Of a stretch of DNA of 64,000 bases, positions 55,186 through 64,000 are shown in pieces. This DNA comes from Metarhizium brunneum. Taxonomy: Eukaryota; Ascomycota; Sordariomycetes; Hypocreales; Clavicipitaceae. A program made the translations under genes and the position numbers. How positions within the stretch are numbered: position 1 is the stretch's first letter; each line of letters begins with the position of its first letter. The stretch lies in contig NC_089424.1 in assembly GCF_013426205.1 (NCBI RefSeq), positions 3,348,001 to 3,412,000 on the forward strand, written 5' to 3'. The notes beneath the pieces were generated by a model, which ran no database searches, was not told the origin of the DNA, and saw nothing but the letters and a program-made list of their open reading frames with translations.

Positions 55186-57416
55186 ATGAGACTCTTTCGA
55201 TCGTTAGCGAATATTATGGCGGCCATTGTGGCTCTCCCATCACTGGCCTCGGGCGAAAAGATGCTCATATCAAATTCACTCAACAGCTGCCAAACCAACT
55301 CCAAGTTCGAGGCCAGCCTTTTCAACGTCGTATACACACCATCCAACAACTCTGCAACTATCGATGTAGTCGCCACTTCCTCCGTACAGGGAAAAGTCTC
55401 ATTTCACGTGGTCGTTCTGGTCTATGGTCTGAAAATCATCGAAACCGACTTTAATCCATGCGGGAAGAAGGGATTGGAGGGTATCTGCCCCATGGTGGCG
55501 GGCAAGACCAAGTTTACCTGGACCATTCCTGTCCCTGCCGAAAGCACCAAGGACGTCCCCGGCATTGCCTTTGGCATTCCCGATTTGGACGCGATGGTAC
55601 GCGTAAAGATGAATCTGATTGACACCAAGGATCAAATCGCCTGTGTCGAGGCTAGGATTTCCAACGGGAAAACCGTCGATCTCAAGGGCGTCAAGTCGGC
55701 GACGGCCATCATCGCCGGCTTGGCCCTCTTGTCGTCCGCGGCCGTGAGCGGACTGGGCCATCTAAACACTGCTGCTCATGTTGCTGCTAATTCGCTCTCC
55801 TTATTTGGGTACTTTCAGGCCCAGGCCATTGTTGGACTGACTGGCCTCCGCCTCCCTCCGATCGTGCAAGCCTGGACCCAAAACTTTCAGTGGTCCATGG
55901 GAATCATCCACGTTAGCTGGATGCAGAAGATATTTACTTGGTACCAACGTGCCACCGGTGGGACGCCGTCAAGCCTCTTTTCTACTCTGAGGACCATCTC
56001 TGTTCAGGTTGAGAAACGTGGTCTAGACGTAGCCGAAGCCGCCGAGTCACTCGCTAAACGTGGTCTCTCCATGCTTCCCGAAAGTGTGTCTAGTACGGCG
56101 GCGCTCATCCTGAAGCGTGCAGGAAACATCACAAATGATTCGGGCTCCTACCTGGTCTTTGGCATCCAACGTGTGGCATTCCGAGCCAAAATTGAGTCGA
56201 CTAACCTCTTTCTCACGGGTCTAGTCTGGTTCTCCTTGTTCGTCATCGTCACCGCCATTGGTGTTGTTGCATTCAAGGGGATTCTCGAGTTATTTGCATC
56301 AAGAGGTCTCGTATCCAAGGACAAGTTTCTGGAATTTCGGAACGGCTGGCGCATTATTCTCAAGGGCATCATGTTCCGCGTGTGCCTTATTGGATACCCG
56401 CAGATTGCCATTCTTTGCCTGTGGGAACTGACGCAAATCGATTCGCCAGCATTGGCAATCTTGGCCGTGGTCTTCTTTGCCGCTGTTTCCATCATTCTCG
56501 GTTGGGGTTCTAGTAAGGTCATTCGAATTGCGCGTCGGTCAATTGCCATGCATAGAAATCCGGCCTATATCCTCTTCTCTGATCCGCAAGCCTTAAACAA
56601 ATGGGGATTTCTATATATCCAATTCCGTGCGTCGGCCTATTACTTTATTGTCCCGGTCCTCGGTTATATCCTAATCAAGGCCATGTTTGTCGCCTTTGCG
56701 CAAAAGGCTGGCCTCGCACAGGCAATCGGCTTCCTCATCCTTGAACTAGCTGCTCTTATTGCATGTGCTGTCCTGCGTCCCTGGATGGATAAGTCGACCA
56801 ATTCGTTCAATATCGGCATCTACGCGGTAAATTTTGTAAATGCAATTTGCTTGCTGATCTTCTCTGACGTTTTCGGTGCACCTGGTATTGTTATTGGCGC
56901 CGTGGGTGTTGTATTTTTCGTTCTTAATGCTGCGTTTTCATTGATTCTGCTACTTATGGTCATTATTTCTACGATCTTTACCTTCTTCCGGAAAAATCCA
57001 GACGCGCGCTATCAGTACATGGCTGATGATCGTGCTTCGTTTATGCGATCACAGACTCATCTGACAACCACCACCGAACTGGACGCCTTGGCTGCCACGG
57101 CCCGTGGTGACAAAGGAGGATACAAGGCGCAGCTGGACTTGGAAGATGACGGGCATCTTCATCCGATGCATGGCGGCAACCGATCCGCTAGCCCGTCTTC
57201 ACCGGTAAACCCGTCTATGCCGCTGTTCCCGTCCAGCAGGGAGCAAAGTCCATTCCGAACCCCGTCTCCTACTCCCAGCGTTGGACCGTATGGAGGCGCA
57301 CCGCCGTCTTACCGGCAGGTAAACAACTCAAGGTGAGTTTCCACCGGACCTAGTTGAATCTATGCCCGCTAACACCAGCAATCAGTCCATGGAAACGGGG
57401 GGCAGGATATGAGTAA
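55186..57416 (+). CDS. FLC/TRP-like membrane protein, 725 aa
   Basis: Exons 55186..57332 and 57386..57416; intron GTGAGT..ATCAG with branch GCTAAC. The short second exon replaces a stop after NNSR and adds the tail SPWKRGAGYE, which is typical of the family. A signal peptide (residues 1-23, cut near LASG-EK) leads into an ML-like lipid-binding domain (about 24-165, with paired Cys). Then come an extended region and about nine membrane helices (350-620), followed by a disordered Ser/Pro tail. Fungal FLC proteins are TRP-related channels of ER or plasma membrane, linked to haem/FAD transport, calcium signalling and cell-wall integrity. Length fits. High confidence for the family; the transported substrate is not settled. 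Confidence 0.9.
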
Positions 57417-57595
57417 TATTCAAGTCCGTCAATCATTCTTGGGCAGTGCGGGTACGATATCGCAAAGCATATGTATATTAAAGGGTTAACATGCACAAAT
57501 GGGCTTCGTTGAGGTTAGTTAATATGATGATAATTGAGATCATAATGCCTACTTTAAACGACGATGCCGTGGCATCTCCTAGACAACAGCAATGA

Positions 57596-58935
57596 CTATA
57601 CCAAGATACCGTCAAATACCGTCACCACGTTCTCCCAAAACTCCAGCTGCAAAGTCTGGTCGTCAACCGCCTCAGCAGATGGACAAAACTTGACAATGCC
57701 CGCAAACACGTCACCAGCCTCTGATTTAAGTGTGGATATGCCTTGTGGGATAGAAGTTGTGTCTTGACACCCTTCGCCGCCGGAGCCCTGGGCCGTTGCT
57801 TCCGATCCAGCCCGAACACGATATGAATCGGCTTCCACACTGCGAGCTCGTACAGGACAACCCCAAACTGTAGACATTGTACGATTTTTGGAATCATTTC
57901 GCCCTTCTCGCGGCACGGTGGACTGCGTCTTGGGATGGCGGTACAGGTCGAACCACGGATTCTCCAATGGTCTCTCGGTTGTCTCGTCCCGGTCCGCTGG
58001 CCGTGGGTAGTCGAAGCCGCACAATGCTGGTGAGATAAGCCCACACTCACCATCACTAAACACGATATGCTCACTTCGAAGTCCCTTGTGAAGCCATTGA
58101 GCTGAATGGAGATGCCATCTGGACCCTGGTGGTCAACGACGGTTTCATCATCGTGCTCGGGGCATCGGAGAGGCACATTGGCACTGATAGATCCTCCTTC
58201 GACTCGGGTTCTGTTTCCCATCTTGGACAAACCCTAAACAAGTTGGGATATCGAATTCGCGGGGTCTCTCGGGGTCGCACAACGGCTGGGCCATCTTGGA
58301 GATGCGTCTCTGGATCGATGCCGGCGCAGGGGCTGGTAGTATCTCCATTCGATCCAGACAGGCGTTTGTGCAAAAGTCCCCAGCGACCTGGGTGGCTGGT
58401 CTTGGTCATCTGCTTGTGAAGGGTGCAGCACGAGATTTAGATTGGAATAGTCCAACAATGCGCCGTCCTGGATCACATTCTGGCCATCTAGGGGTTTATC
58501 GGTCTCGATTGCAAGGTTGATAAGCCTTGAATCCTGTCATGCGCATGGCTCGTTGGCCAGGTGTTGTCTGACTGGTCCGACAGACCACCGAGATTGACGG
58601 CTTGGAAATATCCAGCAGCACTATCTGCATTCCGCGAAATTCATTATGGATAGTATGTCTGCTTCATCAAGGAGCGTGATGAAGCGATTCCTCACTCTCT
58701 GATACCCTCGCCAAAACAGCCCAACCGAGAAGCTTGCCCTTTTCCATCTGCAGGCGAACGAGTAAATGGCGGTATTCTCCAGGCATATTGTTTGCTTCTA
58801 ACAGGGGCTTGTACGCTACCGGCTGTCAGAACCGGCTCTCGACTCTCTTGTCCTTTTCTCCCAACCCGAGAATAGCTCGAATGTAAGCGAGGCAATGCTC
58901 AGCGCCAGACCGGCGACACTTGGAGGGTCTGCCAT
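57596..58935 (-). pseudogene. HeLo-domain/kinase-like (prion-inhibition family) relic
   Basis: Minus-strand pieces in family order but in different frames: MADPPSVAGLALSIASLTF at 58935 (start of a HeLo domain); EYRHLLVRLQMEKGKLLGWA near 58780 (HeLo middle), ending in stops; then GFDYPRPADRDETTERPLEN and DLYRHPKTQS near 58020-57930 (C-terminal kinase-like domain); and FGVVLYELAVWKPI near 57860 in another frame. Family members use a HeLo domain for membrane attack or signalling in heterokaryon incompatibility. Frame changes and stops between all segments point to a pseudogene, although some breaks could be introns. Catalytic loop is not seen. Confidence 0.65.
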
Positions 58936-59178
58936 TTCGGACAGAATTGAGAACTCAACGTCACTTTTTTTTGGGACACCCACGTCCAGAACAAGGAATG
59001 TGTATGTGGAATAGTCTGCCCACGGCGATTCTGCCCCTGTGGTCTGGAACATCAGCCTGCATGGGCGTGGGTTGTGCGGCTGAGCATGCACGGGGTGCTC
59101 GTCTCTGCACACTAGCTATCTTCTTCATCAGCCTTATTCCCGCTTTCATTTCATACTCTCCTACATTCCGTGAGGTGC

Positions 59179-59419
59179 AGACTCGGGCAAGACGGTCATC
59201 TATGCCGCTCCCGAAGTGGTTCGCGTGGAAAGGAGAAACACGGCCGCTGACATATGGTCGCTCGGGTGCGTGTTTCTGGACATGTTGACGGTTCTACAAG
59301 GCAAGACTGTTCAAGATATGCGAAACTACTTTCGTGAACAAAGCGACAGTTCATCATTTCATGAGAATGCCGAAAGTATCAGCGTCTGGGCGGACCGCTT
59401 GACAGGCATAGCACAATAA
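59179..59419 (+). pseudogene. Protein-kinase C-lobe fragment
   Basis: Reads DSGKTVIYAAPEVVRVE, then NTAADIWSLGCVFLDMLTV, the APE motif and helix F (DxWSLGC) of a Ser/Thr kinase, and ends at a TAA 45 codons on. Upstream, no frame supplies the N-lobe or catalytic loop, so it is a fragment. It lies head to head with the HeLo relic and may come from a different, ankyrin- or HET-type kinase gene. Confidence 0.6.
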
Positions 59420-59464
59420 ACGGTGACGGCTGGCAAGCCCATCTTTTGTTGCTACTGCAAAGGT

Positions 59465-60415
59465 TTACAACGTCTTTTCAATCTCCATCACCTCCCGAAT
59501 ACCCTCCTCAATGGCCTTTAGTCTGGCCTCGTCCAATCGCTTCAACGGCCGCCGCGGGTACCCTCCATAGCCGAAATGCATCTGAATCGCCTGCTTCGTC
59601 CCGGCAATAGCAGCCTTAGTCAGAGGCCAATCACCACGGCTCAGAATCTTCTGCAGGGCCTGGGCTTCGTCCTTCTTCCCCTCCGCATACAAGTTCCACA
59701 CACGAGCGCAGACCTTGGGCATGACATTGGCGCCACCGGCAATGATGCCGCTACCGCCGCTAGCCAGAGTCTGAAGGGTGAAGTCGCACATGCCGCCAAA
59801 GGCCATGTATCCTGAGCCCTCCTGGAAGGGGGTCCTGGCGTTGGTGCCGAGGGCCACACGGGTCAACTTTCCGGTGTTGCCGCAAGTGAACTTTGTGCCG
59901 ACAATATTGGGATGCTGCCCCAGCTTTATGAGGACGTCGCTGTCCAGGTCAATTCCGGACACGGCGCCGGGGTAGTTGTAGATGATGACGGGGAGAGGAC
60001 TGGCGTCAGCCACGGCAGTGAAAAAGTCGACGATGGACTCCTCATCAATCTGGGCGCGGTAATAAGACGGGGGCAGCAAGAGGGTGTAGTCGGCACCGGC
60101 TTCCGCAGCCAGCTTGCTCAATTCGACTGTCCCTCTAACGCTGCCTTCGGTGGCACCCAGAATGATGGGCGTCGAGGTGAAGCCAGCCTCGTCGAGGGCC
60201 TCGCGGGTGGCCTTTGTGACGGCTAGCTTCTCTTCTCTGGTGCAGTGGACGGCTTCACCGTTTGAGCCCATGGTGACGAGGCCAACCAGGCCATCGCGGA
60301 TAAGGCGCTGGGCGTGCTTCTTAATGGTCGGGATGTCGACATCTTCGGTTTCAGGGTCGAAGAAGGTCATGGTTGGGGCGTATATGCCCACGGGTAAAGA
60401 GCGTCTTGCCGGCAT
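59465..60415 (-). CDS. gaaC: DHDPS-family aldolase, probable 2-keto-3-deoxy-L-galactonate aldolase, 316 aa
   Basis: Single exon, ATG at 60415. The TIM-barrel aldolase family is clear: GSNGEA (about 50-55) stands for the GTTGE motif, IIYNYPG has the catalytic-site Tyr (about 146), and GTKFTCGN carries the Schiff-base Lys (175). The family includes dihydrodipicolinate synthase, HOGA and the fungal aldolase LGA1/GaaC, which splits 2-keto-3-deoxy-L-galactonate to pyruvate and L-glyceraldehyde in D-galacturonate catabolism. The choice of GaaC rests on the divergent neighbour, a GaaA-like reductase, and on the shared promoter with a galacturonate-response element, an arrangement known from Aspergillus. 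Cytosolic. Confidence 0.85.
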   Translation of the reverse strand: MPARRSLPVGIYAPTMTFFDPETEDVDIPTIKKHAQRLIRDGLVGLVTMGSNGEAVHCTREEKLAVTKATREALDEAGFTSTPIILGATEGSVRGTVELSKLAAEAGADYTLLLPPSYYRAQIDEESIVDFFTAVADASPLPVIIYNYPGAVSGIDLDSDVLIKLGQHPNIVGTKFTCGNTGKLTRVALGTNARTPFQEGSGYMAFGGMCDFTLQTLASGGSGIIAGGANVMPKVCARVWNLYAEGKKDEAQALQKILSRGDWPLTKAAIAGTKQAIQMHFGYGGYPRRPLKRLDEARLKAIEEGIREVMEIEKTL

Positions 60416-61241
60416 TTCGAGTATACTCTACGCGATTGATGAAAACTCAATACTCTACAGAATACAGGACTAAGCGGCAGGTGATATTGGAAATAAAATA
60501 AAGCATAAAATCAAACAGTTAGCGGTGGGAAGCAAGTAGCAGCCGCGTCGGTTTATAACTTGTTCACCCGACGGAACATTGTCACAAATAGCCACAGAGG
60601 GGCATTGAGGGGTCCAATATTCCGTCAAGTGTACGTACGTACCTGGACGGCATCTCGGGCGAGCGCGGGGCGGGGCCGAAGCACCAAGCTACTCCAGGTC
60701 GACTCGGGGTCAGCTGCAGGACTGCGGGTAAATGCATTCAGCATCAGGCGACCTTTTACACTTGAATATTAAAACCCTTGAACCCGCTCATGCTCTCCGA
60801 TGTAGTCCTCTGGCACAGACGCATCTCGCGCGCTGAGACACCGAGAGCCGATGTCGCAGACGAGACGACGGCTATGGAGGATAAATACACGACGGAATAA
60901 TGTTCCACCAATCAGAGGACACGGTCAATTGCCGCGATGAGCGGCATGTCAGAGCTGTTGCCGCTGGTCAATGCCCCGCGTTCACTCATTAGCCATCGGA
61001 TAGCTTAAGCTGGGGTAAAGTACATAGCTCCACAGTGTCGCAGACTCTCAAGTCGCAACGCTCGCACATCCTACTCGTACTTGGTCACAGTCTTCAACAC
61101 GGCGCTGCCAGTTCATCCATCTACTTCGCATTTTGCTATTTTCCCTCACTCGCAGCTGCTTGTTTGTCTGCCTTTATATTTTATTTCGCCGGTTTCAAGA
61201 TACCACGTCCCTCTCTCTCCCAATAGCTGACAGTCTTCAAA
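60416..61241. promoter_or_regulatory. Bidirectional gaaC/gaaA promoter
   Basis: About 830 bases between divergent start codons. It carries a perfect galacturonate-response element (separate entry) and two overlapping GCGGGG words at 60665-60675 that fit the CreA carbon-repression consensus SYGGRG. So galacturonate induction and glucose repression are both plausible for both genes. Confidence 0.75.
60904..60912 (+). promoter_or_regulatory. Galacturonate-response element TCCACCAAT
   Basis: An exact match to TCCNCCAAT, the element bound by GaaR in Aspergillus and conserved in galacturonate-induced promoters. It lies 330 bases upstream of the gaaA-like ATG and 489 upstream of the gaaC-like ATG. 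Confidence 0.7.
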
Positions 61242-62617
61242 ATGGCACCTCTAAATGTTTTAATGGTACGACAACACTTTCCCCAGCCCTCATTGGAAAT
61301 TCCTCCCCAGCTTACAAGGCTAGATTGGCACCGGCGAATACACCACGGGCTTTGTGGGCACAGGAGCGTCAGGTTCGGACAAGAAAGTTGGCGTCGTAGG
61401 CCTCACGCTGTTTGATTTGCGTCGTCGCGGCAAAGTCGACAAGCTGGGCATGGTTGGCGTCAACGGCTCCAAGTTTCCCGCCATTCGTACGTCTCATTTT
61501 TATACCAAACTCCATTTTCCTCAAGCTGTGGAAGCTCATGTGACAACCTCCAGGCCAGCACTTGGACAAGAATATCACCCAAGTCTACAACGGGCTCGAC
61601 ACCTCTTTCGACAGCTTCCCGGCCAACGACCAAAAGGATCCAGACGCCTACAAGACGGCCATTGACCGTCTCTCCCCCGGCGACGCCATCACCGTATTCA
61701 CCCCCGACCCGACGCACTATCCCATTGCTCTGTACGCCATCGAGCGCGGCATCCATGTGCTTCTCACCAAGCCCGCCGTCAAGGAGCTCTCCCATCACCA
61801 GGACCTGTTGCGGCGCGCCCGCGAAAAGGGCGTCTACGTCTTTATCGAGCACCACAAGCGCTTCGACCCGGCCTACTCGGACGCCCGGTTCAAGGCCAAG
61901 ACGCTCGGCGACTTCAACTACTTCTACAGCTACATGTCGCAGCCCAAGTACCAGCTCGAAACGTTCAAGTCATGGGCAGGCCGGGAGTCGGACATCTCGT
62001 ACTACCTCAACAGCCACCACATCGACATCTGCGACTCCATGGTCCAGCAGCTGGGCTATCTGCCCGTCAAGGTGTCGGCCTCGTCGTCCAAGGGAGTGGC
62101 CACGGACTTGGGCTGCGTCGCCAAGACAGAAGACACCATCTCCCTGCTCGTCACCTGGGCCAAGACGGGCGACCCGTCCAAGCGCGCCGTCGCCGTGTAC
62201 ACGTCTTCGTGGACGGCACCCGAGCGTGCCGGCGTCCACACAAACCAGTACTTTCACTATCTGGCGTCCAATGGCGAGATCCGCGTAGACCAGGCTCACC
62301 GCGGCTACGACGTTGCCGACGACGCCGCTGGTCAGATTCAGTGGTTCAACCCTTTCTACATGCGCTATGCGCCCGACGAGGACGGCAACTTCAACGGCCA
62401 GACCGGCTATGGGTACATTTCGCTCGAGAAGTTTGTGGACGGGTGCACGGCCGTCAATGAGGGACGGCTGAAGCCCGAGGATTTGGATTCAAAGGGCTTA
62501 CCGACCCTCGGCAACACGATTGCCACGACGGCCATTCTGGAGGCTGGCAGGCGGAGTATCGACGAGGGGAGGGAAATTGGCATCGTTGTCGAGGGGAATA
62601 CTTGGAAGCTGATGTAG
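61242..62617 (+). CDS. gaaA: Gfo/Idh/MocA oxidoreductase, probable D-galacturonate reductase, 416 aa
   Basis: Exons 61242..61265, 61324..61486 and 61554..62617; introns of 58 and 67 nt; phases agree. The first exon codes for only eight residues (MAPLNVLM), and the splice completes the NAD(P)-binding glycine motif as [13 protein letters not shown]. The C-terminal half has the family's catalytic region: a LLTKPAVKE stretch (Lys about 135, the EKP position), [12 protein letters not shown] (about 161) and [11 protein letters not shown]. Many features ([38 protein letters not shown]) match the fungal GaaA group, which reduces D-galacturonate to L-galactonate with NAD(P)H, the first step of the pathway. 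Divergent from the gaaC-like aldolase. The intermediate dehydratase gaaB/LGD1 is not in the window. Confidence 0.88.
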
Positions 62618-62822
62618 AATGTAGCTGCTAGCTAATTTATTTATTTTTTTCATCAAAAATATATATACTCCTTATTCTGGTTCACATCATGATGGCATCG
62701 AAAAAGAAACCCAAGCATGAGCTGGGGTGTGTAAGTGATGAAATTGTGGATCCAAATTCAAACACGAAATTTCAACCTCGAGAGACCGACTCAAGACTCA
62801 AACTCCACGCCCATCAACCACA

Positions 62823-64000
62823 ATGACGAACCCCAACACCATAAACATAAACGACATAGTATTCCCCTCGCAGCCATCCCTGTCCACACTCCTCACATCC
62901 CTCAAACGCTCCACCCTCAGCATCCACAACCGCCTCACGTCCATAGTCTCTGACGCCGAATTCGTCCACCAAGCCGCCGAGGCACTCAAGCAGCCGCCGT
63001 CAAATAATAACGCGAACCAGGAAACCCAGGAACGAGCTCCGCGCCCCTTGGTTGCCAACGAACGCTGCGGAAGCTGGTACATCCCGCCCGGGGACAAGTA
63101 CGCCTCTGCGTACTTCAAGAGCACCGATGGCCATGAGCGGGCGTGGAAGTTTAGCACCCGGAGGCTCAACCTCCATCTACTCGACATGATTGAGAAGCAC
63201 GACGGGTAATGGATACGCTACACCATCTCATTGCCCCTTTCCCCAGACAAACCAAGCTAATCTAGTCAGGATAATCATTGTCGATTCTACGAGACGGGGC
63301 AAGCGTACACACAACCACCACCACCATCCCAATCTCACCACATCCTCCATCTAACAACAACACCAGGAATGCCCGACGCCCTCTCGACCACAATTCCAAT
63401 CTGGTGCACCGTCCTCAACACCGTCCTGCTGCCCTCGCACCCGCGCTCCTCCCAGCTCTTCCTCCCGCCACACCTCCTGCCCACCACGCACGCCCAAATC
63501 ACCGCCCTCGTCCCGCAGTTCGTCGCCTCCTTCAAAGCCCTCCACCTCCAGGATCTGCCCAAGATAACGAAACCGCTGCGCCCATTCTGGGTCACGCAAA
63601 ACTCGGCGCTCGGCCCCGAAACGCACGCCCTGCCCCCCGAGCCCTCCGCAGAAGCCCAAGACCAAACAGCCCCCGGCACCATATACGCCTCCTACAGGCC
63701 GGTGATTTGCCTCACCGCCTCCCGCCGCAACACGTCGTCCAGCGAGATCGACTCCAACGGCTACATCCAAGGCGCGGCCGACGACACGGAAAACTGGGCG
63801 CACGGCCTGACGCCCGCCGCCTTCTGGGCCAACCGGGACCTCCTCCTGTCCACGCCGGAGCCAGATCTGCCGGGCCTCATCGCGTCCCTGTCCCTGTCCC
63901 CGTCCCCGGCGGCACAGGCGACGCCGGCATCCGCGCCCGACAACAACCCGACGACCCGCCTGACGCCGCAGATATCCGTGTGCGCGCTGCCCCCGCCGCC
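62823..64000 (+). CDS. Rit1-type initiator-tRNA A64 phosphoribosyltransferase, 5' part
   Basis: Exons 62823..63205, 63270..63304 and 63367 to beyond 64000; introns of 64 and 62 nt; phases agree. Exon 2 codes for only 12 residues (IIIVDSTRRGKR). Family segments seen: ANERCGSWYIPP, YFKSTDGHERAWKFSTRRLN, DSTRRGKRMPDALSTTIPIW and PLRPFWVTQ. Rit1 adds 2'-O-ribosyl phosphate to A64 of the initiator tRNA, which keeps it out of elongation. The window ends inside exon 3 after about 350 codons, in a Pro/Ala-rich insert; yeast Rit1 has 513 residues, so the C-terminal phosphatase-like part lies outside. Confidence 0.88.

Noticed and set aside
61662..62460. Long alternative frames over the gaaA-like gene
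   Set aside because: Shadows caused by the high GC third positions of the real gene; the sense protein is unmistakable.
1..64000. CRISPR arrays and bacterial operons
   Set aside because: The tandem arrays lack unique spacers of constant length and the genes are spliced eukaryotic ones.

Overview
The window is nuclear DNA of a filamentous ascomycete, most likely a sordariomycete of hypocrealean type. The grounds are: genes broken by 46-73 nt GT..AG introns, usually with a CTAAC-like branch point; family content (FunK1 kinases, HeLo-kinase relics, DUF3435 recombinase, BCS1-like and DUF7025-like AAA proteins, FLC/TRP-like channel); and a divergent D-galacturonate pair. The species cannot be fixed from the sequence alone. 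All exon joins were derived by hand from splice signals and reading phase.

Layout. 0-6 kb: a Rad60/Esc2-type SUMO-like-domain gene (256-1709), an orphan gene (3432-5058) and a small MADS-like gene (5644-5892). 6.5-9.3 kb: an apparently intact DUF3435 tyrosine-recombinase gene with C-terminal zinc fingers, a candidate Starship captain or relative. 9.3-27 kb is gene-poor. It holds a zinc-finger gene of doubtful integrity, a small Cys-rich gene, a kinase-like gene, a decayed 3' copy of an AAA ATPase gene, relics of a RecQ-type helicase, two blocks of minisatellites, a BCS1-like AAA gene, and a convergent pair (C2H2 protein / orphan). 27-43 kb: a FunK1 kinase, a Tc1-type transposase remnant, a divergent pair (coiled-coil protein / orphan), a possible very small gene, the complete seven-exon AAA ATPase gene whose tail is duplicated at 15.3 kb, and an F-box/LRR-like gene.

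43-64 kb is more core-like: a SANT/Myb-like nuclear protein, a transglutaminase-like protein, a DHA2/VBA-type MFS transporter, a truncated Och1-like fragment, an FLC/TRP-like channel, HeLo-kinase and kinase relics, gaaC- and gaaA-like genes around a shared promoter with a perfect galacturonate-response element, and the first part of a Rit1-type tRNA modification gene that runs off the window.

How they fit together. The gaaA/gaaC pair is the only clear pathway unit: reductase and aldolase steps of D-galacturonate catabolism under one promoter. The 6-43 kb stretch looks like accessory DNA. It combines a recombinase, transposon and helicase debris, minisatellites, a long direct duplication flanking about 24 kb, and several signalling or ATPase families (FunK1, kinase-like, BCS1-like, DUF7025-like AAA, F-box) that often turn up in fungal accessory and allorecognition regions. 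A functional link among them is inference only.
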